From NCBI GenBank assembly GCA_900466005.1, contig UEGQ01000021.1, positions 62,001 to 126,000 of the forward strand: 64,000 bases of DNA, in the 5' to 3' direction. Made by a program: the position numbers and the translations under genes. The notes below the pieces were generated by a model. The model made no database searches, was not told the origin of the DNA, and saw only the letters and a list, made by a program, of their open reading frames with translations. Shown here one piece after another: positions 1 to 10,160 of this stretch (position 1 is its first letter; every line of letters starts with the position of its first letter). Source of the DNA: Hyphomicrobiales bacterium (GTDB taxonomy: Bacteria > Pseudomonadota > Alphaproteobacteria > Rhizobiales > Rhizobiaceae).

Positions 1-1872
<1,872 letters not shown>

Positions 1873-1889
1873 GACGATCCCCAGACGCG

Positions 1890-1925
1890 AAGCCGGTCAA
1901 GACACCCCTTGACCGGCTTCTTTTT
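1890..1925 (+). terminator. Intrinsic terminator of carB
   Basis: A perfect 12-bp inverted repeat (AAGCCGGTCAAG / CTTGACCGGCTT) with a 6-nt loop begins 18 bases after the carB stop and runs into CTTTTT. This is a textbook rho-independent terminator. Confidence 0.9.
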
Positions 1926-1968
1926 GCTCTGTATTTAACCTATAAGTTATTTAACTTTACGGTTAATC

Positions 1969-2316
1969 ATGCAGAGCGACCCACTTTCCGAGACCCTTTT
2001 TGCCCTCGCCGACCCGACCCGTCGCGCCATTCTCGCCCGGCTCGCGGAGGGCGAGGCGACAGTGAATGAACTGGCTTCCCCCTTCGACATGAGCCTGCCG
2101 GCCGTCTCGAAGCACCTGAAGGTGCTCGAGCGGGCGAAGCTGATCTCGCGCGGACGCTCCGCGCAGTGGCGCCCGTGCCGGCTGGAGCCCGAACCGCTGA
2201 AGGGCGTTGACGACTGGCTGACGGACTACCGGACGCTCTGGGAGGACAGGCTCGGCCGGCTCGACAGCTATCTCGCCACCTTGCAGAAGGACCGCGCAAA
2301 AGAGGAAGGCAAATGA
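1969..2316 (+). CDS. ArsR-family HTH regulator
   Basis: A 115-residue ArsR/SmtB winged-helix protein. The N-terminal ADPTRRAILARL helix and the recognition region PAVSKHLKVLERAKLI (about residues 44-60) are typical. No metal-binding cysteine pair is present, as in the subgroup paired with SRPBCC proteins. The stop overlaps the next start (ATGA), so it is translationally coupled to the AHSA1-type gene, and the three genes 1969-3237 form one operon. The AT-rich stretch just upstream (about 1930-1965) is the likely promoter. Related operons are usually autoregulated; the effector here is unknown. Confidence 0.88.
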   Translation: MQSDPLSETLFALADPTRRAILARLAEGEATVNELASPFDMSLPAVSKHLKVLERAKLISRGRSAQWRPCRLEPEPLKGVDDWLTDYRTLWEDRLGRLDSYLATLQKDRAKEEGK

Positions 2317-2759
2317 GCGACAAGATTGAAATCCTCAACGAACGCCTGTTTCCCGTCGATCGCCGGACGCTCTTCGACGCGTTCGCCGATCCGCAAAAGC
2401 TCGCGCGCTGGTGGGGCCCGCACGGCTTCACCAACCGCATCACCGCATTCGACCTTCGTCCCGGTGGCACCTGGCTCGTGACCATGACCGCCTCGAACGG
2501 CACGGAGTTCGACAATCGCTGGACCTTCGAGGACGTGTCCCACGGCACGAGCATCCGTGCCTTCCACCACGAGCCGGTCCATGCCTTTTCGCTGGAAATG
2601 ACCTTCGCCGAGGACGATGGCGGCGCCCGCCTGACATGGCGGATGCTCTTCGACCGGACGGAGGAAAACCTGGAACTGGAACGGTTTCTCCACGCGGCCA
2701 ACGAGCAGAATTTCGATCGCCTGGAAGCCGTCCTCCGTGGCAGCAAGAGAGTTCATTGA
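2313..2759 (+). CDS. SRPBCC (AHSA1-like) domain protein
   Basis: A 148-residue START/Bet v1-like helix-grip protein of the AHSA1 (activator of Hsp90 ATPase homologue) type. The signature FDAFADPQKLARWWGPHGFTN lies near residues 19-40, and WRMLFD and ERFLHAANEQNFDRL form the C-terminal helix region. Such proteins bind hydrophobic ligands in a central cavity; no enzymatic role can be read from the sequence. It overlaps the ArsR gene by 4 bases and is followed after 1 base by a second SRPBCC gene. Confidence 0.85.
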   Translation: MSDKIEILNERLFPVDRRTLFDAFADPQKLARWWGPHGFTNRITAFDLRPGGTWLVTMTASNGTEFDNRWTFEDVSHGTSIRAFHHEPVHAFSLEMTFAEDDGGARLTWRMLFDRTEENLELERFLHAANEQNFDRLEAVLRGSKRVH

Positions 2760-2760
2760 T

Positions 2761-3237
2761 ATGTCCGACGTCCTCGATCCCGCAAAAATCCTGCGCGTGG
2801 AACGCCTCATCAGCGCGCCGCGCGAACTGGTGTTCGAAGCCTTTTCCGATGCCGGGCATCTGGACGCCTGGTGGGGACCGAACGGCTTCACCAACGAGAC
2901 GCACGCGATGGAGTTCGCCGTCGGCGGGCTCTGGCACTACACGATGTACGGCCCTGACGGAAAGGTATGGCCGAACTGGATCCGGTACACCGAAATCTCT
3001 CCGCCCTCGCGCATCGCCTACGAGCACGGCGCCGAACTCGGGGAAGCGGCCCACTTCAACGGCATCATCCTGTTCGAAGAGGAAGGCGGCAAGACCCGCG
3101 TTTCGCTGATTCTCGTCTTCGCGACGAAGGAAGCCCGCGACGCAACCCTGGAGTTCGGGGCCGTCGAGGGCGGCGCCCAGACCCTCGCCAAGCTCGACGC
3201 CTACGTGCAACGGAGCGCACGCGCGGCCGGTCGCTGA
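2761..3237 (+). CDS. SRPBCC (AHSA1-like) domain protein, second copy
   Basis: A 158-residue paralogue of the preceding protein, sharing the FEAFSDAGHLDAWWGPNGFTN pattern. I chose ATG 2761 rather than the upstream in-frame ATG at 2737 because it follows the previous stop by one base and the domain starts right after it. It is the third gene of the ArsR operon. Paired AHSA1 genes behind one ArsR repressor are common in rhizobia and point to a ligand-binding or resistance role, but the ligand is unknown. Confidence 0.85.
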   Translation: MSDVLDPAKILRVERLISAPRELVFEAFSDAGHLDAWWGPNGFTNETHAMEFAVGGLWHYTMYGPDGKVWPNWIRYTEISPPSRIAYEHGAELGEAAHFNGIILFEEEGGKTRVSLILVFATKEARDATLEFGAVEGGAQTLAKLDAYVQRSARAAGR

Positions 3238-3373
3238 CGGTCACCGGCTGCGTTGCCGCATGTGCTCTTCTGGACGATCCGCGATCGGTATCCGGCGCCG
3301 TTCCATCAAAATTTGACATTTGTCTATTAGCTGGATTTGCCGCAAGTTGTGGTTCTTCCAGAAGGAGCGCTCC

Positions 3374-4915
3374 ATGCACACGCCGCATGACACGCCGGCC
3401 GGCAAGGCCGGCCGCCGCGAATGGGTCGGTCTGGCGATCCTGTCGATCGCCTGCCTCGTCTATTCCATGGACCTTTCGGTGCTCTTCCTCGCCATGCCGG
3501 CGATCGTCACCGATCTCGATCCCTCGGCTGCCGAACTGCTGTGGATCAACGACATCTACGGCTTCATGGTGGCGGGCTTTCTCGTCACCATGGGTACGCT
3601 CGGCGACCGCGTCGGGCGGCGCAAGGTGCTCCTGATCGGCGCCTCCGCATTCGGTGCGGCTTCGGTCTTTGCGGCATTGTCCACCAGCGCGCCGATGCTG
3701 ATCGTCGCCCGCGCCTGCCTCGGCATCGCCGGCGCCACCATCGCTCCCTCGACGCTTTCGCTCGTCGTCAATCTCTTTGCCGACGAAGGCGAACGCAACC
3801 GCGCCATCGGCGTCTGGGGCACCGCCTTCGCGCTCGGCGGCCTGATCGGGCCGCTGATCGGCGGCATGCTGCTGCAGTATTTTCACTGGGGTTCGGTCTT
3901 CCTGATCAACGTGCCGGTGATGCTGGCGCTCATCCTCGCCGCGCCCTTCCTGCTGCCGGAATATCGCAGCGGCACCGCCGGACGGATCGACCTGCCGAGC
4001 GTGGCCTTGTCGCTCGCGACCGTGCTTCCGATCATCTACGGCTTCAAGAAGGTCGCGATCGAAGGCATGACGGCCGGCCATCTCGTGCCGGTGGCGATCG
4101 GACTGGCCGTCGGGGCACTGTTCATCCGCCGACAGCGGCGGCTCGCCGATCCACTGATCGACCTCGCCCTCTTCAGGATTCCGGCGTTCACCGCCTCGCT
4201 GCTCGTCAATCTCGCCGGCGTCTTCTTCGTCTTCGGCATTTTCCTGTTCCAGAACCAGTACCTGCAGCTCGTCCTCGGCCTTTCGCCGTTGAAGGCGGCG
4301 CTCTGGTCTGGCCTGCCGGGCCTCGTCTTCACGATCATGTCGCTGCAGGCCTACCGGATCACCAACAAACTGGGCTCCGTCCGCACCGTTCTGCTCGGCC
4401 TCGTCGTCAACGCCGTCGGAACCGCGGCAATGGGTGTCGCGGCGTATCACCAGAGCCTCTTCGGCGTCCTCGCTGCGAGCAGCCTGATCGCCATCGGCTT
4501 CGTGCCGGTCATCCTGACGACGACCGGACTGATCGTCGGTTCGGCACCGCCGGAACGCACCGGTGCGGCATCAGCGATCTCGGAAACGAGCGCGGAATTT
4601 GGCGGCGCGCTCGGGGTTGCCCTGCTCGGCAGCCTCGGCAGCGTCGTCTACCGCTTCGAGATGGAGGGGGCCGACCTGCGCAGCCTGCCGCCGACGATGG
4701 CCGAATCGAGCCGCTCCACGCTCGCCGGCGCGGTCGACGCCGCTCGCAGCCTCGGGGAGACGGCGGCGCCCTGGCTCGATCTCGCCCGCGGCAGCTTCTC
4801 GCTCGGCTTTGCCGTCTCCTGCGCGCTTGCCGCGGTGACGCTCGTGCTCCTCGCCCTCGTCGCGCGTCGCGTCTACGGCGCCAACCCGGCCCTCGACAGC
4901 GTCTCGGCGCACTGA
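3374..4915 (+). CDS. MFS drug exporter, DHA2 (EmrB/QacA, SmvA-like) family
   Basis: A 513-residue inner-membrane protein with about 14 hydrophobic segments. The MFS loop motif GDRVGRRKVLLIG follows TM2 (about residues 77-89), and TM5 carries the antiporter motif C-like LGGLIGPLIGG. Start ATG 3374 is chosen because AAGGAG sits 6 bases upstream; an in-frame ATG at 3320 would add 18 residues with no clear ribosome site. The DHA2 family exports cationic or lipophilic compounds by proton antiport. It follows the ArsR/SRPBCC operon on the same strand but is separated by about 135 bases, so co-regulation is only possible. The substrate cannot be read from sequence. Confidence 0.9.
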   Translation: MHTPHDTPAGKAGRREWVGLAILSIACLVYSMDLSVLFLAMPAIVTDLDPSAAELLWINDIYGFMVAGFLVTMGTLGDRVGRRKVLLIGASAFGAASVFAALSTSAPMLIVARACLGIAGATIAPSTLSLVVNLFADEGERNRAIGVWGTAFALGGLIGPLIGGMLLQYFHWGSVFLINVPVMLALILAAPFLLPEYRSGTAGRIDLPSVALSLATVLPIIYGFKKVAIEGMTAGHLVPVAIGLAVGALFIRRQRRLADPLIDLALFRIPAFTASLLVNLAGVFFVFGIFLFQNQYLQLVLGLSPLKAALWSGLPGLVFTIMSLQAYRITNKLGSVRTVLLGLVVNAVGTAAMGVAAYHQSLFGVLAASSLIAIGFVPVILTTTGLIVGSAPPERTGAASAISETSAEFGGALGVALLGSLGSVVYRFEMEGADLRSLPPTMAESSRSTLAGAVDAARSLGETAAPWLDLARGSFSLGFAVSCALAAVTLVLLALVARRVYGANPALDSVSAH

Positions 4916-5034
4916 TCCGGAGGGCCGGAGCCGTTCAACGCCCTATCGCCGCGCGTCCTCGATCTTCGCTGTCTTTTCAGCCAATGCTCCGATGCTGATC
5001 GTGGCGCATGCCTGCTCAGCGGCCTTCCGACACC

Positions 5035-5883
5035 TCATACGCGCCGCTTCTGTTTGGCGACGATAGCAAAAGCTATGCCGCCGAGGACGAAGGGGCTGAC
5101 GATTGCGAAGCGCACGGTCAGAGCCTCGCTTAGAAATAGGATGGCACCGAACGCGGCAATGACGGGGACGGAGAGCTGCACGAGCGCCGCCTGGAAGGTC
5201 GTGAGCCCCGTCAGCGCCCGATACCAGATCGAATAACCGAGGCCGGAGGCCACGACGCCGGAGGCGAGTGCCAGCAGAACGCCGCTCGCCGAAGCCTTGC
5301 CGCCCCAAATGGCATAGAGCGCGAGCGGCAGGCAGAAGGCGGAGGCGCGCAGGAAGTTGCCGGCAGTATCACGCAACGGACTGGTCGAGCCACGCCCTCT
5401 GAGTGTGTAAACACCCCAAGATATTCCGGAAATCACCATCAGCACGGATCCGGTCAGGTCGGGCCGGCCAACGCCGGGCAGGATCAGATAGACGAAGGCG
5501 AGGAACGCAATCGTGAAGCCGGCAAGCTCGCGCAGACTGAGGCTGTCTCCACGAGCGAGACTGAAACCGACCATGGTCGCCTGAACGGAAGAAAAGAGGA
5601 TGAGTGCGCCGGTCGCTGCCCCGAGCATCAGATAGGAGAGCGAGAAGGCCATTGCATAGGCAAAAAGCGCCGTAGCTGCAAGCCAGTTGCCGGGTATTTC
5701 CTGCATCCGCACCTGCCCTGGACGGCGGGAAATGAAAAAGAGGAAGGCGGCACCAGAGACGATGCGTAGCGCCGTATAGCTTGCGGCATCGATCGAGTCT
5801 GCGCCCAGCGCAAGCCGCGCCAGAAGCGAGTTGGCCGCAAACGCGATCATGGCCGCAAGTGTCAGTGCCGCCGTCGATTTCAT
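5035..5883 (-). CDS. EamA/DMT-family permease
   Basis: A 282-residue protein with about ten hydrophobic segments arranged as two EamA repeats (about 5-135 and 150-280). The start MKSTAALT at 5883 is preceded by GGGGAGGGG; a longer frame to 5976 lacks support. DMT permeases move small metabolites or metabolic waste across the inner membrane. It is transcribed away from the DUF2235 gene, and the shared 211-bp region holds a perfect dyad at 6041-6059. Substrate unknown. Confidence 0.85.
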   Translation of the reverse strand: MKSTAALTLAAMIAFAANSLLARLALGADSIDAASYTALRIVSGAAFLFFISRRPGQVRMQEIPGNWLAATALFAYAMAFSLSYLMLGAATGALILFSSVQATMVGFSLARGDSLSLRELAGFTIAFLAFVYLILPGVGRPDLTGSVLMVISGISWGVYTLRGRGSTSPLRDTAGNFLRASAFCLPLALYAIWGGKASASGVLLALASGVVASGLGYSIWYRALTGLTTFQAALVQLSVPVIAAFGAILFLSEALTVRFAIVSPFVLGGIAFAIVAKQKRRV

Positions 5884-6040
5884 GGCACCCCTCCCCAGGG
5901 CCGGACGCAGTGTCTGGCTCGCACAGGAGACGGCCGCCGCGCCCGTGATTATCTGCCGGGGCAGACTTAGCGTCAATCAATCGTCCCTTGCGACGGCCGG
6001 TACGCACCTGTCCGATCGCGGTGGTGGACGATTTGAACCA

Positions 6041-6059
6041 ACTAGCGCAATGCGCTAGT
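6041..6059. promoter_or_regulatory. Perfect 19-bp dyad, candidate operator
   Basis: ACTAGCGCA-A-TGCGCTAGT is a perfect 9-bp inverted repeat with one central base. It lies 35 bases before the DUF2235 start and about 160 bases before the divergent EamA start. The symmetry and size fit a TetR- or MarR-type operator. No such regulator gene is adjacent, so the binding protein is unknown. Confidence 0.5.
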
Positions 6060-6094
6060 CTTTGTCTCGGACACGCATGAGGAGAGCGTGCATC

Positions 6095-7321
6095 ATGGCG
6101 AAGAACATCGTCCTCCTGTTCGACGGCACCTCGAACGAGATTGCCGAAGACAGAACCAACATCCTGCGCCTCTTCGGGGCGCTGAAGCGAAACACCGACC
6201 AGATCGTCTATTACGATCCGGGCGTCGGCACCTTCGGTGCGGTGAACGCCTGGCTGAAGCCCTATCGCGATGCGGTCGAGATCTGGGGCATGGGCACCGG
6301 CTGGGGCCTCGACCAGAACGTCAAGGACGCCTACCGCTTCATCGTCGAGAACTACGCGGCCGCCTCGCGGGGCCGGGGCAGCAGGAAGGACGGCGAAGAC
6401 GACCGCCTCTTTCTCTTCGGCTTCAGCCGCGGCGCCTATACCGCGAGAGTGCTGGCCGGCTTCATCCATGCGCTCGGTCTCGTCAGCCGGCACAACCTCA
6501 ACCTCGTCGACTACGCCTACAGCGCCTACAAGGCGATCCCGGATTTCGTCCCGCCTCCGGGGGACGCCGCCGGCGAGGACACGCCTTCGGCCTTCTCCGT
6601 CATGCGGCTGCACGAGCGGGCGCTGAAGACCTTCCGTCCGAAGATCAGGATGCTCGGGCTCTTTGATACGGTGGGCTCGGTGATCGAACACGGCCCCTCG
6701 GGTGTGCGGCTGAAGACGCATCCGTTCACCCGGCGCAATCCGAGCGTCGAGATCGTTCGCCATGCGCTGGCGATCGACGAGCGGCGGACGATGTTCCGCC
6801 CGCAATACTGGGAGATCGATCAGCCGTACTGGGGCAGCCCCTTCCGCCCTAAGGACGATCCTCTGCCGCAGGACGTCAAGGAGGTCTGGTTCGCCGGCTG
6901 CCACGGAGACGTCGGCGGCGGTCATCCGGAACGGGAAAGCGCACTCATCAAGATCCCGCTCGCCTGGATGATCAGGGAAGCAACCGGCAAGGGGCTCGAG
7001 GTCATCACGCGCACGGTGAACGAGATCGTGCTCGGGCAAAACCCGCAGAAGCCCTATGTCGCACCCGACCCGCAGGGGCCGGCCCACGACAGCATGAACC
7101 TCGCGTGGCGGCTTGTGGAGTTCGTGCCGCGGCGTGCTCCGGACAGCTCGTGGCGGCGTCACGGTATCGCCGGCGGCATCTACGTCCCGCTGAGCGACCC
7201 GCGTTTCATCCCAGGGGATGCGCTGGTCCATCAGTCGGTCGTCGACCGTCTCGGCTCCCCTTTGCCCGAAGGGCCCTACGCGCCGGAGAACCTCCCCGCC
7301 CGCTATCGTGTGGAATCCTGA
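6095..7321 (+). CDS. DUF2235 alpha/beta-hydrolase (Tle1-like lipase fold)
   Basis: A 408-residue protein with the DUF2235 signature: an N-terminal KNIVLLFDGTSNE strand/loop, DPGVGTFG, and the nucleophile elbow FGFSRGAYTAR (about residues 108-118, Ser in GFSRG). FAGCHGDVGGGH near residue 268 carries the conserved Asp/His region. The family includes type VI secretion phospholipases (Tle1), but many members are stand-alone cytoplasmic proteins. No VgrG, PAAR, adaptor or immunity gene is nearby, so an effector role is not supported. ATG 6095 is chosen because GAGGAG lies about 9 bases upstream. Function unproven. Confidence 0.85.
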   Translation: MAKNIVLLFDGTSNEIAEDRTNILRLFGALKRNTDQIVYYDPGVGTFGAVNAWLKPYRDAVEIWGMGTGWGLDQNVKDAYRFIVENYAAASRGRGSRKDGEDDRLFLFGFSRGAYTARVLAGFIHALGLVSRHNLNLVDYAYSAYKAIPDFVPPPGDAAGEDTPSAFSVMRLHERALKTFRPKIRMLGLFDTVGSVIEHGPSGVRLKTHPFTRRNPSVEIVRHALAIDERRTMFRPQYWEIDQPYWGSPFRPKDDPLPQDVKEVWFAGCHGDVGGGHPERESALIKIPLAWMIREATGKGLEVITRTVNEIVLGQNPQKPYVAPDPQGPAHDSMNLAWRLVEFVPRRAPDSSWRRHGIAGGIYVPLSDPRFIPGDALVHQSVVDRLGSPLPEGPYAPENLPARYRVES

Positions 7322-7409
7322 TCGCGAGGGTAGCCGCAGGCGGGTGCGACAAAACCTCTGGAAATTCGGACCGCGCTGCTATACCTTTTGAACTGATGAT
7401 TTGAAACAC

Positions 7410-7440
7410 GGTTCCGGGGCGGCGCTCCGGAACCTGTTTT
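7410..7440 (+). terminator. Terminator-like hairpin in the greA leader
   Basis: GGTTCCGG / CCGGAACC (8 bp, 9-nt loop) is followed by TGTTTTCTTTT. It ends about 47 bases before greA. A possible -10 (CTATAC, 7379-7384) lies upstream, so it could either stop readthrough from the DUF2235 gene or attenuate greA. Confidence 0.6.
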
Positions 7441-7486
7441 CTTTTATGTCTGCGCCATGCAGGCGCCACATGCGAAGGAAGTCGAA

Positions 7487-7963
7487 ATGGTAGAAAAGGT
7501 ACCGATGACGCAGAACGGTTTCGCCAAGCTGCAGGAAGAACTGCGCTGGCGGCAACAGGAAGAGCGCCCGCGGATCATCGAGGCGATCGCGGAAGCGCGG
7601 GCCCATGGCGACCTTTCCGAAAATGCCGAGTACCACGCCGCCAAGGAAGCCCAGAGCCATAACGAGGGCCGCATCACGGAACTCGAGGACCTGATTGCGC
7701 GCGCGGAAGTCATCGACCTTTCCAAGATGTCGGGTTCCAAGATCAAGTTCGGCGCGACGGTGAAGCTCGTCGACGAGGACACCGACGAGGAGAAGGTCTA
7801 TCAGATCGTCGGCGACCAGGAAGCCGATGTGAAGGCCGGCCGCATCTCGATCTCCTCGCCGATTGCGCGCGCCATGATCGGCAAGGAAGTCGGCGACTCG
7901 ATCGAAGTCGTCGCCCCCGGCGGCTCAAGGGCCTACGAGATCCTGGCGGTGCAGTGGGGCTGA
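7487..7963 (+). CDS. greA: Transcription elongation factor GreA
   Basis: A 158-residue protein, the standard GreA length. The N-terminal coiled coil (about 1-75, [13 protein letters not shown] to [10 protein letters not shown]) carries the acidic tip motif [10 protein letters not shown] (Asp/Glu pair that places Mg2+ in the RNA polymerase secondary channel). The C-terminal FKBP-like domain ends in AYEILAVQW. GreA stimulates cleavage of backtracked transcripts. An ATG at 7457 would add ten unrelated residues, whereas ATG 7487 has GAAGGAAG just upstream. lpsB follows 31 bases downstream on the same strand. Confidence 0.97.
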   Translation: MVEKVPMTQNGFAKLQEELRWRQQEERPRIIEAIAEARAHGDLSENAEYHAAKEAQSHNEGRITELEDLIARAEVIDLSKMSGSKIKFGATVKLVDEDTDEEKVYQIVGDQEADVKAGRISISSPIARAMIGKEVGDSIEVVAPGGSRAYEILAVQWG

Positions 7964-7994
7964 CGCCCCCGTCGCCGGAACGAGGATCGCCCGC

Positions 7995-9050
7995 GTGACG
8001 GATATCGCAGACGTCGAGGTCATCGCGCCGAATTTCAAGCAGCGGCTTTCCGGCGTCACCTCGACGATCATCCAGCTCGTTCCCGTACAGAACCGGCTCG
8101 GCCAGAAGGTTGCAACCCTCGGGCCGGGCCTTCCCTCCTCGCTTCCGCGGATCGGCTATGCCGACCTGCTGCGGCTCTGGAAGAGGCCGCGAAGCGGGCA
8201 CAAGCGCGTCTGGCACGCGCGCCGCAACAACGAGATGCTCGCCGGCCTCGTGCTGCGCGATCTGCTGCGCATGCCGCTCAAGGTGCTCTTCACCTCGGCC
8301 TCGCAGCGCAAGCACACCCGCTGGACCAGGGCGCTGATCGCCCGCGTCGACGCGGTGGTTGCGACGAGCGCCCGCACCGCCGCCTATCTCGAGGTCGAAA
8401 ACAGCGTCGTCATGCACGGCATCGACACCGCGCGCTTCTTTCCACCCGCAGACAAGACTGCGGCCAAGCGGGCGGTCGGGCTCGATCCTGAAAAGAAGAT
8501 CGCCGGCTGTTTCGGCCGCGTGCGCCGCCAGAAGGGCACCGACCTCTTCGTCGACGCGATGATCGCGCTGCTGCCCGGGCGGCCGGACTGGATCGCCATC
8601 GTCGCTGGCCGGGCGACCGCCTCGCACGCCGCCTTCGAGACAGAACTCAAGGAGCGGGTGGCAAACGCCGGGCTTTCGGAGCGCATTCTCTTCGTCGGCG
8701 AGCACACCAACATCAACGACTGGTACCGGGCGCTCGACCTCTTCGTCGCGCCGCAGCGCTGGGAGGGTTTCGGCCTCACACCGCTGGAGGCGATGGCAAC
8801 CGCCGTGCCCGTGGTCGCGACCGACGTCGGCGCCTTCCCCGAACTGGTGGTGACCGGGAGGGATGAGACCGGCATCGTCATCCCCGCCGACGACCTCGCC
8901 GCGATGACGAACGCCGCCGGCGCCTTCATGGACGATCCGGTACGCCTTGCCGCCGCGGGTGCCCGCGCGCTCGCCCATGTGACGGAGAATTTCAGCATCG
9001 AGGGCGAGGCCCGCCGTCTCGGAGAAATCTACGCGTCGCTTGCGCGGTGA
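7995..9050 (+). CDS. lpsB: LPS core mannosyltransferase LpsB (GT4 family)
   Basis: A 351-residue GT-B glycosyltransferase starting at GTG 7995. The N-terminal APNFKQRLSGVTSTI and RVWHARRNNEMLAG match, from memory, the rhizobial LpsB/LpcC proteins, which add mannose from GDP-mannose to the inner LPS core. The C-terminal half has the GT4 donor site: FGRVRRQKGTDLFV, then the E-x7-E motif in EGFGLTPLEAMA (about residues 260-272). It acts at the cytoplasmic face of the inner membrane. Position directly after greA matches S. meliloti. Confidence 0.88.
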   Translation: MTDIADVEVIAPNFKQRLSGVTSTIIQLVPVQNRLGQKVATLGPGLPSSLPRIGYADLLRLWKRPRSGHKRVWHARRNNEMLAGLVLRDLLRMPLKVLFTSASQRKHTRWTRALIARVDAVVATSARTAAYLEVENSVVMHGIDTARFFPPADKTAAKRAVGLDPEKKIAGCFGRVRRQKGTDLFVDAMIALLPGRPDWIAIVAGRATASHAAFETELKERVANAGLSERILFVGEHTNINDWYRALDLFVAPQRWEGFGLTPLEAMATAVPVVATDVGAFPELVVTGRDETGIVIPADDLAAMTNAAGAFMDDPVRLAAAGARALAHVTENFSIEGEARRLGEIYASLAR

Positions 9051-9065
9051 CGACGGGCGACGCCC

Positions 9066-9992
9066 TCAGCCGGTCGCCGCCGCGAATCGCGGATCGTAGC
9101 CGACGTCGGTCCCACGCAGCACCGACACGGGCGAATAATTGGCAACTTCGGTGCCTCGCCGAAGGCAGACCTCGCGTGCAAGCAGGATATGCCTGACGAT
9201 GCGCTCCTCGGCGCCGGCGATGCCGGACTTCGCCGTGTCGCCGGCCTTCTCGTAGAAGCGCGGGCGGTCGGCATTCGAGATGTCGATGCCGAACAGCCCG
9301 ATCGTCCGCGGGCGGCAGTAGGCGGCGAACTGGATCGCGCTGATCGCCACCGAGCCGCCCTGGAAGACGCCGAAGGAGGGATCGTTCGAGAACCCGGCAA
9401 GTCCGTCGTCCGATACGGTAGCAGAGGCGATGCCGGCAAGCTCGGTGGCCCCGCGGCGCCTTGCCCGGTACGGCTTGCGGATATCGTCGATCAGGATGAT
9501 GCGTCTGTCGGCGAGCCAGGAGCGGTCGAGCTCGCAGATCGCGCGGATGACCCCGACCGAGAAAAGACAAAGCGTGCCGGCATCGATCTTCGCCCGCATC
9601 AGGTCGAAATGCCGCCAGACGAAACGCTCGTCCTCGACCGCCACCGCAAGCGGTGTTCCGATCTCCTTGCCGATCAGGCTCATCGCCCCGTTGAGGAGGA
9701 TCGCCGTCGACGGACCGGTATCCCCGACTCGCGTCTCTTTCACCGAAGGGCCGGAGCCGATGACGAAGATCTCCTCGCCGGCGCCCTTCGCCAGGACCTC
9801 CGGATGCAGTAGGGTCCCGACGCGCCTCCCCCGGTAGACGATCTCGCCGAGATCGTCGCCCCCCGCCGGCTTGACGAGGGAAAGGCCCGGCGTCCAGGCA
9901 TAGGCATGGGCAAAGGGGGCGCCGCGGACGAGGCGCACGAGAAGCTTGACTGCCTTCCGCCACAAGGGAGGTTTCGACCGCGATCCAGACAC
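9066..9992 (-). CDS. MptE/Maf-like (DUF115-type) glycosyltransferase-related protein
   Basis: A 308-residue protein. FVIGSGPSVKET (about residues 60-71) is a nucleotide-binding loop, followed by NGAMSLIGK and LAVAVEDERFVW, and by the late motif GLFGIDISNADRPRFYEK. This pattern resembles the 6-hydroxymethylpterin pyrophosphokinase MptE-like / Maf fold used by enzymes that handle CMP-sugars or nucleotides. No ATG fits; GTG 9992 has GGAG 5 bases upstream. It converges on lpsB with a 15-base gap and is divergent from the pyruvyltransferase gene, so it is probably an LPS or capsule sugar enzyme. The exact reaction is unknown. Confidence 0.75.
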   Translation of the reverse strand: MSGSRSKPPLWRKAVKLLVRLVRGAPFAHAYAWTPGLSLVKPAGGDDLGEIVYRGRRVGTLLHPEVLAKGAGEEIFVIGSGPSVKETRVGDTGPSTAILLNGAMSLIGKEIGTPLAVAVEDERFVWRHFDLMRAKIDAGTLCLFSVGVIRAICELDRSWLADRRIILIDDIRKPYRARRRGATELAGIASATVSDDGLAGFSNDPSFGVFQGGSVAISAIQFAAYCRPRTIGLFGIDISNADRPRFYEKAGDTAKSGIAGAEERIVRHILLAREVCLRRGTEVANYSPVSVLRGTDVGYDPRFAAATG

Positions 9993-10160
9993 CCGCACTC
10001 CAATTCTCGCTGCGCGCCGGCCGGGCGCATCCCGCCGATTTTCGGCCGGAACACCGTCCCTTCCGGCGCCACAGCCGAAAAGGCTTGATCCCCCGTCGGA
10101 CGGACAGATAAAGACGCCTGTGCCGGCTTGGCAAGGTGCAGCGCCGAAGGAAAGCGAATT

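Noticed and set aside
3065..4450. 461-residue frame antisense to the MFS exporter
   Set aside because: Low-complexity polar product in a frame opposite a clear 14-helix protein.
5369..7231. 620-residue open frame antisense to the DUF2235 and EamA genes
   Set aside because: It is a GC-driven shadow of two well-supported genes, with Arg/Asp-rich composition and no domain.
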